Shown here: piece by piece, positions 43,412 to 51,119 of the stretch
Numbering within the stretch: position 1 is the stretch's first letter
Layout of the letters: each line of letters starts with the position of its first letter
Source: Fibrobacter succinogenes
GTDB lineage: Bacteria > Fibrobacterota > Fibrobacteria > Fibrobacterales > Fibrobacteraceae
NCBI GenBank assembly: GCA_902794535.1
Contig: CADBHQ010000028.1
Span: forward strand, 1-64,000
Length of the DNA: 64,000 nt
Direction: 5' to 3'
Notes under the pieces: generated by a model
What the model saw: only the letters and a program-made list of their open reading frames with translations
Database searches by the model: none
What the model was told of the DNA's origin: nothing
Program-made: the position numbers and the translations under genes

Positions 43412-43535
43412 AGATATGTGCAATATTTTACAAATTGTATACAAATTAATTTGTTTTGCGTTGGGTTCCTTAAAGAATCTTGTTTTTATCTTAAATTACT
43501 CGAAAGAGTCGCTATTTTTCTACATTTACGCCGCT

Positions 43536-44123
43536 ATGCAGATGTTTGATATTGAAACTTTAATTTCTCAGGCGTATAATACGCTGGATTATTGGTTCTG
43601 GACCCCTGTTTTATCCTGGATCGGGCTCTATTTTTGGTTTTTCCGAGTTTCGTACCCCAGATATCTCAGAAAATTGGTCAATAAAGGCGTAAAATGGGCC
43701 ATTATGCCTAAATGGAAAGGTTATTGGCTGCCGCTCGATATCCTGTTTACGTTGTTTATGGCGTTATTCTCGGCGGTGCCTGCTATTTGGGCCATTCAAA
43801 AATGGTTAGATTTTCCTTGGTACTACGGTTTTGCCGTGTCGCCGCTTTTCTTGCTGCTTGGAATCGTTTTCTGCCATTCCGCCAAGAGAAAGGCTGCGCG
43901 ACTTTACCAGTCCGCGTATTTCTACGAATACCGTAGGGTACGTTACGAAAGCGAAGTCAAGGGAATCTTCAGGAGCGAAACGGACGTTCAGAACCATACG
44001 GTTTGGAGCTTTACCAAGAAGCTCAAGAATGCCGAAGCTCATGGTCGTCTGTGGAAGTATATAAACGCCATGGCAAAGACCAAGAAAATTCCGCCTGATG
44101 TGCTTGCACAAACGATGATTTAG
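43536..44123 (+). CDS. Membrane protein of unknown function
   Basis: A 195-residue protein starting at ATG 43536, with TACATT 9 nt before it and no ribosome site. There are two to three hydrophobic segments (LSWIGLYFWFFRVSYP; LDILFTLFMALFSAVPAIWAI; YGFAVSPLFLLLGIVF), then a basic, soluble C-terminal part (about 120-195). I recognise no family. It lies 18 nt before the squalene-synthase-like gene and is probably co-transcribed, so it may act with isoprenoid or membrane lipids; that is inference only. Confidence 0.7.
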   Translation: MQMFDIETLISQAYNTLDYWFWTPVLSWIGLYFWFFRVSYPRYLRKLVNKGVKWAIMPKWKGYWLPLDILFTLFMALFSAVPAIWAIQKWLDFPWYYGFAVSPLFLLLGIVFCHSAKRKAARLYQSAYFYEYRRVRYESEVKGIFRSETDVQNHTVWSFTKKLKNAEAHGRLWKYINAMAKTKKIPPDVLAQTMI

Positions 44124-44141
44124 GACGAGGAACGAACAGAG

Positions 44142-45245
44142 ATGTCAAATATTCTAGATTCGATAGGAGTAGGCGAAAACGTCTTGGACGGTCGTGCGGC
44201 ATGGAAGTATGCCGAAGAAATCCTGCTGCAGGTTTCTAGAACCTTCGCGCTCAACATCAACGTTCTAAAAGGAAAGCTCCACAAGAGCATTCTGCTTGCT
44301 TACTTGTACTTGCGTATCGCGGATACCGTCGAAGACGATCCCGACATGAAGGCTTCTGAAAAAGAAGTCATTCTGGGCAAGTTTGCCGAAATTTTCAAGA
44401 CCGCCGAACTCTCCGACGAACTGGTTGCCGAATTTGAACGTTCGCTCCCTGAAAGTTGGCGTAAGTCTGAACACCCGTACATGAACCTTTGCTTGCACAC
44501 GCATGTGGTGGTGCCTTTGTTGAAAGAACTGCCAGAAGTCTATGCGGCTCCAGTGCGTGCGGTGACGATTGAAATGTGCCAGGGCATGGCGAAGTTTGCG
44601 CTCAGGCAAGAGGCCGCCCTCAGTTCAGGCTGGTTTACGCTCGAAAGTGTCGCTGACCTTGATGAATACTGCTATTACGTGGCAGGCATTGTCGGCAAGC
44701 TTTTGACGAATCTTTTTGCCGCTGACACGTGCCTGATTAACGATGCCCGCAAGGCTGAAATGCAAAAACTCGACGTGAGCTTTGGGCTTGCGCTTCAGGT
44801 GGCAAATATCGTGAAGGACTGCGTCGAAGATTCTGCTCGCAGGGTTTGCTTTGTGCCCGAAGAAATCTGCCGCAGGCATGGCTTTGCACATTCGTATGAA
44901 ATGTTCGATGTCCCGAGCGACCCGACGGCGAAGGCTGACTTTGACAAGCGCCGTGCCGCGGTAATGGGTGAGCTTGTGCTAAAGGCTTGGGGACACTTGG
45001 ACGATGCAATTGCCTATACCAAGCTCATTCCGAACGTGAAGATGCGTACGAGGCTGTTCTGCTTGTGGCCGCTCTTTATGGCTGCCGAGAATATGAAGCT
45101 GATTGGTGATGGCTCAAGCCTCTTTGCCTCTGATAAGAAGGTGAAGATTACTCGCGATACCGTCAAGCGGATTATCAAGTCGACTACATTGCATTTCTAT
45201 TCTGATCGTTGGATTGAAAAGTCCTACGCTCAATTAAGAAAATAA
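44142..45245 (+). CDS. Squalene/phytoene synthase-family enzyme
   Basis: A 367-residue enzyme. The first aspartate-rich motif is LRIADTVEDDPD, followed by EMCQGMAKFALRQEA, the YCYYVAGIVGKLLTNLF block and the second motif in ANIVKDCVEDSARRVCFVP. These features are closer to squalene synthase than phytoene synthase. It lacks a clear C-terminal membrane anchor. The family condenses two farnesyl diphosphates. No squalene cyclase or carotenoid gene lies nearby, so the end product is unknown. The gene sits just upstream of lspA on the same strand. Confidence 0.85.
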   Translation: MSNILDSIGVGENVLDGRAAWKYAEEILLQVSRTFALNINVLKGKLHKSILLAYLYLRIADTVEDDPDMKASEKEVILGKFAEIFKTAELSDELVAEFERSLPESWRKSEHPYMNLCLHTHVVVPLLKELPEVYAAPVRAVTIEMCQGMAKFALRQEAALSSGWFTLESVADLDEYCYYVAGIVGKLLTNLFAADTCLINDARKAEMQKLDVSFGLALQVANIVKDCVEDSARRVCFVPEEICRRHGFAHSYEMFDVPSDPTAKADFDKRRAAVMGELVLKAWGHLDDAIAYTKLIPNVKMRTRLFCLWPLFMAAENMKLIGDGSSLFASDKKVKITRDTVKRIIKSTTLHFYSDRWIEKSYAQLRK

Positions 45246-45272
45246 GAATTGAGAAAATCAAACTAAGAGTAT

Positions 45273-45857
45273 ATGAAGAAAACTGATTTTATAAACAAGT
45301 GGCCGTTTCATTTGGGAGTGATTCTTTTTAGCATTGTCGCTGACCAGCTGACAAAGCTTTGGGCGCTTGTGCGATTCACGAACGAAACGGGTGCTCCGAA
45401 TCACGAAACCATCAATGTCATCGGCGAATTGGTTCGTTTTCAGTTGGTGTTCAACAAGGGTGCTGCTTTCAGTAGCCGTCCGCAAGATTTGATGCCCTTC
45501 TTGCCGCCCTGGGTGTTCTTTTTGCTTATTTCGATTGTCGCGACCTTTGTCCTTTTGTGGTTCTATAAGTCCATTGACAAACGCGATTGGATGAGCCGCC
45601 TGGGTGTGGTGATGATTCTCGGCGGTGCTGTGGGTAACTTTATTGACCGTATGCGCCTTTCCATGGTCGTGGACTTTATCGATTGCGATTTCCCTGACTT
45701 TATCATGACCCGCTTTCCGACCTTCAATGTGGCCGATTCCTTTGTGACTGTTGGCGTTGCCGTTGTGATTCTTTCCCCGATAATTTTGAAAAAGATCCAT
45801 CAAGAAATTAAGAACGATAAAGAAGCTAAAACCGAAGCGGCAAAAGAGGAAAAATGA
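45273..45857 (+). CDS. lspA: Lipoprotein signal peptidase (signal peptidase II)
   Basis: A 194-residue inner-membrane aspartic protease that cleaves prolipoproteins after lipidation; the many lipoproteins in this window need it. The conserved blocks are DQLTKLWAL, FNKGAAFS, GNFIDRMRL with the first catalytic aspartate region, VVDFIDC and FNVADSFVTVG with the second. Four hydrophobic helices fit the family. The C-terminal 20 residues are charged (Lys/Glu). It overlaps rluD by 4 nt (ATGA). Confidence 0.94.
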   Translation: MKKTDFINKWPFHLGVILFSIVADQLTKLWALVRFTNETGAPNHETINVIGELVRFQLVFNKGAAFSSRPQDLMPFLPPWVFFLLISIVATFVLLWFYKSIDKRDWMSRLGVVMILGGAVGNFIDRMRLSMVVDFIDCDFPDFIMTRFPTFNVADSFVTVGVAVVILSPIILKKIHQEIKNDKEAKTEAAKEEK

Positions 45858-47128
45858 ATTATCTCGTAGAAGAAAAACACGCTGGCGAACGCATCGACAA
45901 GTTCCTTGTGGGTGTCATGGAAAACGTGTCCCGCACGGATGTTCAGAAACTGATTGCCGCAGGCGAAGTCAAGGTAGGCGGTGTAGCCTCTCCCAAGAAT
46001 TTCCGTGTCGAAGCAGGCATGGTCGTGGTGGTGGACAAGATTCCCGAAAAAGAAGCAAGTACGCTTGAACCTGAAAATATCCCACTCGACATCGTTTACG
46101 AAGACGACGATATCGTGGTCTTGAACAAGCCGCGTAACTTGGTGGTGCATCCGGGTAACGGTGTGCAGAACGGGACGCTTGCCGCAGGCCTTCTGTACCA
46201 CTTTAAAGAAAATTTGTCTGCTGTAAACGGCCCGTTACGCCCGGGCATTGTCCATCGACTGGACAAGGATACACCAGGGCTTATGGTGGTGGCCAAGAAT
46301 GACGCTGCCCACAGGCATTTGGCCCACCAGCTGGAAACCCGCACACTGCACCGCACCTATAATGCCCTGGTGTGGGGGCATCCTCGCGACTTGGAAGGTA
46401 CAATCGATGCCCCCATCGGGCGTAACCCCAAGAATCGCCTCAAGATGGCTGTCGTGAGCGATGGCAAGCCGAGCCGCACACATTTTGTGGCCAAGAAATT
46501 CTTTGCGTTCGCAACGCTTCTGGAATTGCAGCTGGAATCGGGCCGTACGCACCAGATTCGCGTGCATAGTCGCTACATGGGTCACCCGGTCGTGGGCGAT
46601 CCGCTGTACGATGGCCGCGACGGTTGCTTGAACCGCGTCGCTCCCTTAATGAAGGACATCGCGGCGAAGGTCTTGGAAATTGCTCCGGCACAGCTCTTGC
46701 AGGCCGTGAAAATTGAACTGATTCACCCGACCACGGGCAAAAAGATGAAGTTCAAGGTCCCGCTTGAAAAGCCTTTCGAACAAGTTCTCAAACTCCTCAA
46801 AAAGGAATGCCCGGCAGACGCGCCCGTATTCGACGAAGATGAAGGCTTCCGCGATTTCGACCCCGAAATGCGTTATTTCGAAGAGGAGGAAGAAATCGAC
46901 GATGGCGAACCGCTGGCCCTCTTCCCCGAAGAAGTGGCTCCTTACAAGGAACGTAAAACGCGTGCCCAGCGCTTCGCTGAACGCGCTGCCAATGCCGCTA
47001 ACCGCAAGGCTAAGGCTGCGGAACGCAAGCGTATCAAGCAAGAAAAGGCGGCCCGCAAGCGTGGTATCGCTCCCGAAGACTTCGTTCAGCCGGGTTACGA
47101 ACCGACGATTGACCCGGACCTGCTTTAA
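45854..47128 (+). CDS. rluD: RluD-type 23S rRNA pseudouridine synthase with charged C-terminal extension
   Basis: A 424-residue protein. An S4-like RNA-binding domain (residues 1-70, EKHAGERIDKFL..RTDVQKLIAAGEVKVGG) precedes the RluA/RluD catalytic domain with the aspartate motif GIVHRLDKDTPGLMVVAKN. It also has SGRTHQIRVHSRYMGHPVVGD. The synthase proper would end near residue 320. About 100 further residues are acidic (FEEEEEIDDGEPL), then strongly basic and Ala-rich (AERAANAANRKAKAAERKR), which E. coli RluD lacks. The lspA-rluD order, with a 4-nt overlap, is common in bacteria. Confidence 0.93.
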   Translation: MNYLVEEKHAGERIDKFLVGVMENVSRTDVQKLIAAGEVKVGGVASPKNFRVEAGMVVVVDKIPEKEASTLEPENIPLDIVYEDDDIVVLNKPRNLVVHPGNGVQNGTLAAGLLYHFKENLSAVNGPLRPGIVHRLDKDTPGLMVVAKNDAAHRHLAHQLETRTLHRTYNALVWGHPRDLEGTIDAPIGRNPKNRLKMAVVSDGKPSRTHFVAKKFFAFATLLELQLESGRTHQIRVHSRYMGHPVVGDPLYDGRDGCLNRVAPLMKDIAAKVLEIAPAQLLQAVKIELIHPTTGKKMKFKVPLEKPFEQVLKLLKKECPADAPVFDEDEGFRDFDPEMRYFEEEEEIDDGEPLALFPEEVAPYKERKTRAQRFAERAANAANRKAKAAERKRIKQEKAARKRGIAPEDFVQPGYEPTIDPDLL

Positions 47129-47143
47129 TCAAACTTTAATTGC

Positions 47144-47173
47144 AAAAAAGGTTCCCTTCGGGGAACCTTTTTT
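47144..47173. terminator. Bidirectional rho-independent terminator
   Basis: AAAAAAGGTTCCC, loop TTCG, GGGAACCTTTTTT. It serves rluD and the convergent alr gene. Confidence 0.88.
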
Positions 47174-47191
47174 AGTTTATATAGATTTTAG

Positions 47192-48415
47192 CTATCGCAG
47201 CGGGTATTCCTTGAAGTCCTTGACGCCGAATTCCTTGCGCAGGTAATCCCAGCGAACCAAGCGATTCTTCCAGTAGTACTTACGGTACAGACGGCGTGCG
47301 ACGCGGCTTGTTAATTCGTACGGAATCGTATGGTGGTCATCGGCCACGCTTTCCATCGAAATGCGGAAGTCCAGTTCGCCGTTTACCACATCGACCGTTT
47401 CGCCGACTTGCACATCAGGAATGTGGCTCACGTCGACCATGGTGGCATCCATGCACACGCGGCCAAGAATCGGGCAGAGCTGTCCGCGAATGAACACGAA
47501 ACCCTTGTTGTATTCGCCGCGCAGGTAACCGTCGCCGTAACCGATAGCAATCGTTGCAATGCGGGTGGGTTGTTGGGCCATCCAGTAACCGCCGTAGCTC
47601 ACGGTTTCGCCGGGCTTTACATCGTGGATGTGGCGAATAGTAGACTTGATTCTCATCACCGGTTTGATCGGCCATGGAGAAGGTGCTGCGCCCATGCAGT
47701 TGTAGCCGTAAAGGGCTAGACCCGGGCGCACCATGTCAAAGTGGCTTTCGGGGTGGGTGAGCGTGCCTGCAGAGCTAGAGCAATGGCAAATCTCGGGGCG
47801 GAGTCCTTCGGCTTCCAGAACGTCGACCAGGCGTGTAAAGCGCTGAATCTGAATTTCGGTCTTCGGGTTCCCCGGCATGTCGGCGGTAGCCAAGTGCGTG
47901 AACATGCCTTCGAAGTGCAGGTTCTTGAGGCTGAGGGCCGCGCGAACATTGTTAAAGTCTTCGGCGTCAAAACCGTAGCGGTTCATGCCGGTATCAATGG
48001 CGAGGTGTGCCTTGCAGGTGGTTCCCGTATCGTGCAGGAACTGGTCGAATGCCATGGCGGTACGAATGTCCGTAATAGCCGCAGTCAGTTGGAATTCGAC
48101 AAAGTAGGCAAAGTCCGCCGGAGTGCAGGGGCCAAGTACCAGAATCGGCAGGTCCATGCCGTATTGGCGAAGCAGCATGCCTTCGCTAATGTGGGCAACG
48201 CCTAGGTAGTCAGCACCGCCGAATTTGGCGGCAAAGGAGCAGGCGAGGCTTCCGTGGCCGTAAGAGTCCGCCTTTACAGGCAAAAGGATCTTCGTATTGG
48301 CAGGAATCTGGCTCCTGATAAATTGAATGTTGTTGCAGAGTGCGTCTAAGTTGATTTCAATCCAGTTCGGGCGCGCAATTTTATTTAAATCCGGAGGAGT
48401 AGCTAAAAGTTTCAT
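47192..48415 (-). CDS. alr: Alanine racemase
   Basis: A 407-residue PLP enzyme that makes D-alanine for peptidoglycan. The PLP lysine lies in LPVKADSYGHG and the catalytic tyrosine in ETVSYGGYW. Other family features are IDTGMNRYGF, HCSSSAGTL, VRPGLALYGYN, IGYGDGYLR and GRVCMDATMVD. The C-terminus (about 25 residues after ARRLYRKYYW) is slightly longer than usual. TATATT (minus, 48425-48430) ends 9 nt before the ATG and no ribosome site is seen, so the mRNA may be leaderless. Confidence 0.95.
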   Translation of the reverse strand: MKLLATPPDLNKIARPNWIEINLDALCNNIQFIRSQIPANTKILLPVKADSYGHGSLACSFAAKFGGADYLGVAHISEGMLLRQYGMDLPILVLGPCTPADFAYFVEFQLTAAITDIRTAMAFDQFLHDTGTTCKAHLAIDTGMNRYGFDAEDFNNVRAALSLKNLHFEGMFTHLATADMPGNPKTEIQIQRFTRLVDVLEAEGLRPEICHCSSSAGTLTHPESHFDMVRPGLALYGYNCMGAAPSPWPIKPVMRIKSTIRHIHDVKPGETVSYGGYWMAQQPTRIATIAIGYGDGYLRGEYNKGFVFIRGQLCPILGRVCMDATMVDVSHIPDVQVGETVDVVNGELDFRISMESVADDHHTIPYELTSRVARRLYRKYYWKNRLVRWDYLRKEFGVKDFKEYPLR

Positions 48416-48933
48416 GATGTGTGAAATATAGGTAAGTCTATTTGGTTTGGTTACATGTTTGTAAGAAAATTATCCATTTTCTAGGCGCTCTTATTCCAAA
48501 CTGGAATAAATCAAGTTGAATTGTTTTTTGTAAATCGGCGAGCGCTTTTAAAAATTATAAATCGTCCGCAATCCTAGTAATGATGCGGAGTCCGTTATTT
48601 TGTATGAGTTTACAATTATGACGTTGAAAATTTGTTTACCATTTTGACTGAAACCTTTCCTTTTTTTGTTTGTAGTTTTCCAATCAAGAAAGAAAATATT
48701 TTGTTCTAATTCCGAGTAAAGGAACGGATATAGAATAGATAACGGATAAATTAATTCCTTTATTCTGTCGTTTTGTTTCCCTGACATATTTGACTTTGTG
48801 TAATGGGCTTGCCTTTTAAAGTCCCGTTCCGGAGTCTGTTCCAAAGGCAAGAATAATGCCCTGTCAAAAGGGTAGTGTCCCTGCCTATACCCTAAAACAT
48901 CCATCAAAACCCTGTTAAAGGGAGGATAAAATC
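48416..48933. other. AT-rich spacer with no supported gene
   Basis: 518 nt between divergent alr and the AgmX-like gene. It contains an inverted repeat TATTCCAAACTGGAATA (48490-48506), long T and A tracts and an AGGGAGG ribosome site at the right end for the gene at 48934. A 119-codon open frame on the minus strand (48548-48907) has no ribosome site, no recognised family and odd composition, so I do not call it. Its composition is lower in GC than the neighbouring genes. Confidence 0.5.
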
Positions 48934-49872
48934 ATGACAGCAGTAATCCAAACACCGGATTCGTTCATCGTGTCCCTGTTGCCGGATTCCGATAAAAAGA
49001 TGGTGCGCATCGCAGGCGTATCGCTTCTTGTCGCGATTCTTCTGTGCTTCTGGGCAACGACGTACGAGGTGCTCATTGACGATTCCATTTTTGTGGATAC
49101 GCCAACCACCGAAATACAAGCAACCATGAACATCATCGACAAAAAGGAGGAAAAAAAGCCCGACAAGAAACCAGAACGAAAACCACAAGATATCCAACGC
49201 AAAAAGCCTGGCACTGGCGGGAAACCCGTAGGGCGTGGTAACCCTCGAGCCCCGCTCAATCGTGGCGTTATTCATGCGCTAGATGCTCAAACTGCGAATG
49301 CTTCGGCTGCCGCTTACGACTTGATCAAGCAAAGCTTTGCCAAGGATATCGATAAGGTCCTCAAGAATACGAACGGCTTGCAGGTTACCGGAAAAACAAA
49401 AATTGGCGAAGTCCGTGGAAAAGTAGAGGGCGGCTTTAACCAAGGCATGTTTGCTGGTGGCAGCGGCGGTATCGGCGATGATATTAGCAACTTGGTCAGT
49501 GGCTCTGCTGGAGCTATATCGACCAGGGCAATGGGAAATATAAAGGCTCCCAAGGAAACGGATATCGAGTGGGGTTCCGGCCCGTCGTCCCGTTCCGCTG
49601 CAGATATCATGAAGGTTGTCCGTCAGCGTACTCCGGGGCTTCGGCATGTATACAACAAATACCTCAAGAAAAAGCCGGGGTTCCAAGGCAAGGTGACGCT
49701 CAAGTTCACGATTGCTCCGGGTGGCGAAATCATCAGTATGTCGCTGGTGTCGTCCACGACGGATTACAGTGAATTCGACAACGAAATCAAGAAATCAGTC
49801 GGTCGCTGGACATTCAGCAAGGTGAAATCGGGCAATACAACCGTGACAATCCCGTTCACGTTCACCGAATAA
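48934..49872 (+). CDS. AgmX/PglI- or TonB-like protein
   Basis: A 312-residue protein with one membrane anchor near residues 23-45 (MVRIAGVSLLVAILLCFWAT). A Lys/Pro-rich segment spans the periplasm (about 70-105, EEKKPDKKPERKPQ), and a glycine-rich middle follows. A C-terminal domain (AADIMKVVRQRTPGLRHVYN, KVTLKFTIAPGGEIISMSLV) resembles the AgmX/PglI C-terminal and TonB C-terminal domains. By family, it should connect inner-membrane energy to an outer-membrane process, perhaps gliding, adhesion or transport. No ExbB/ExbD genes are nearby. A strong AGGGAGG site precedes the ATG. Confidence 0.8.
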   Translation: MTAVIQTPDSFIVSLLPDSDKKMVRIAGVSLLVAILLCFWATTYEVLIDDSIFVDTPTTEIQATMNIIDKKEEKKPDKKPERKPQDIQRKKPGTGGKPVGRGNPRAPLNRGVIHALDAQTANASAAAYDLIKQSFAKDIDKVLKNTNGLQVTGKTKIGEVRGKVEGGFNQGMFAGGSGGIGDDISNLVSGSAGAISTRAMGNIKAPKETDIEWGSGPSSRSAADIMKVVRQRTPGLRHVYNKYLKKKPGFQGKVTLKFTIAPGGEIISMSLVSSTTDYSEFDNEIKKSVGRWTFSKVKSGNTTVTIPFTFTE

Positions 49873-49892
49873 TTTTTGGTTCATTTATTTAT

Positions 49893-49927
49893 CCTCGCTC
49901 CGTAAAGGGGCGGGGATTCTGTTTTTT
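49893..49927 (+). terminator. Rho-independent terminator
   Basis: CCTCGCTCC, loop GTAAA, GGGGCGGGG (with G-U pairs), followed by ATTCTG and a T run. It separates the AgmX-like gene from the M29 peptidase gene. Confidence 0.7.
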
Positions 49928-49978
49928 CTTGCTGAAATGGAGTTTACTATATTTTTACATGTAAATAGGAGTATAAAA

Positions 49979-51097
49979 ATGACTGATCCTCGCATTACAA
50001 AGTTAGCTGAAAATCTTATTAACAATGCCATTGCCCTCAAGGCTGGCGAAAACATCCTTATCGAAACGACCGACACTCCCGACGAAGTCACGACTGAACT
50101 CGTGAAGGCTGTCGCTAAAGTGGGCGGTAACGCATTCGTTCACAATTACCGCGGCCGTGTCCGTCGTGAAATGATTAAGTCTGCGACCATCGAACAGATG
50201 CAGCTGCAGGCTGACCTTGCTATGGCCGAAATGCAGAAAATGCAGGCCTACATCGCTATTCGCGGCGCCGAAAACGCACTTGAAAACTGCGATATCGATG
50301 GCCGCCAGATGATGAATTACCGCAAGATTACGGAACCCGTGCTGAATTACCGTGTCGATAAGACTCGCTGGTGCGTGCTTCGCTGGCCGAACCCCTCCAT
50401 GGCGCAGGGAGCCAAGATGAGTTCCGAGGCGTTCGAAGACTTCTACTTCAAAGCATGCCTTGCCGACTATCCGAAGATGGCCAAGGCCGCCCAGAACCTC
50501 GTGGACCTCATGAACCGCACCGACAAGGTCCGCCTTGTAGCAAACGGCACCGATTTGACGTTCAGCATCAAGGACATTCCTGCGATTCCGTGCTGTGGCA
50601 ACATGAACATCCCCGATGGCGAAGTCTATACCGCACCGGTGCGCAATAGCGTAAACGGCGTGATTCATTACAATACGCCGACCCTTTACGACGGCAAGTA
50701 TTTCAGCAATATCCGCCTGGAATTCAAGGACGGCAAGATTGTGAACGCCACTTGCGAATCCGGCGATAACGTGGCCCTGAACGCTCTCTTCGATACTGAC
50801 GAAGGTGGCCGCTACGTGGGCGAGTTCGCCATCGGCTTCAACCCGTTCGTGAACGCTCCCATGTGCGATATCCTCTTCGACGAAAAGATCGCTGGCTCCA
50901 TCCACTTTACGCCGGGTCGTTGCTACGAAGAAGCCCCGAACGGCAACATCAGCGCAATCCACTGGGATCTGGTGCTCATCATGCGCCCGGAATACGGTGG
51001 CGGCGAAATCTGGTTCGACGACAAGCTTATCCGTAAAGACGGCATCTTTGTTATCGACGAACTCAAGTGCCTGAACCCGGACCAGCTGGGAAAATAG
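49979..51097 (+). CDS. M29-family metalloaminopeptidase
   Basis: A 372-residue protein that fits the thermophilic aminopeptidase T/PepS family (two-metal, M29). It opens ITKLAENLINNAIALKAGEN and contains WCVLRWPNPSMAQGA, GNMNIPDGEVYTAPVRNSVNG, GRYVGEFAIGFNPFV, HFTPGRCYEEAPNGNISAIHWDL and a final EIWFDDKLIRKDGIF, with glutamate and histidine metal ligands. The ATG at 49979 follows AATAGGAG. It has no signal peptide and acts in the cytoplasm on peptide N-termini. It lies 22 nt upstream of the GLUG protein gene, which has its own ribosome site. Confidence 0.9.
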   Translation: MTDPRITKLAENLINNAIALKAGENILIETTDTPDEVTTELVKAVAKVGGNAFVHNYRGRVRREMIKSATIEQMQLQADLAMAEMQKMQAYIAIRGAENALENCDIDGRQMMNYRKITEPVLNYRVDKTRWCVLRWPNPSMAQGAKMSSEAFEDFYFKACLADYPKMAKAAQNLVDLMNRTDKVRLVANGTDLTFSIKDIPAIPCCGNMNIPDGEVYTAPVRNSVNGVIHYNTPTLYDGKYFSNIRLEFKDGKIVNATCESGDNVALNALFDTDEGGRYVGEFAIGFNPFVNAPMCDILFDEKIAGSIHFTPGRCYEEAPNGNISAIHWDLVLIMRPEYGGGEIWFDDKLIRKDGIFVIDELKCLNPDQLGK

Positions 51098-51119
51098 ATT
51101 TTCATAAGAAGGAGGAAAT

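Noticed and set aside
48548..48907. 119-codon open frame upstream of the AgmX-like gene
   Set aside because: No ribosome site, no recognisable domain, and it overlaps the leader of the next gene.
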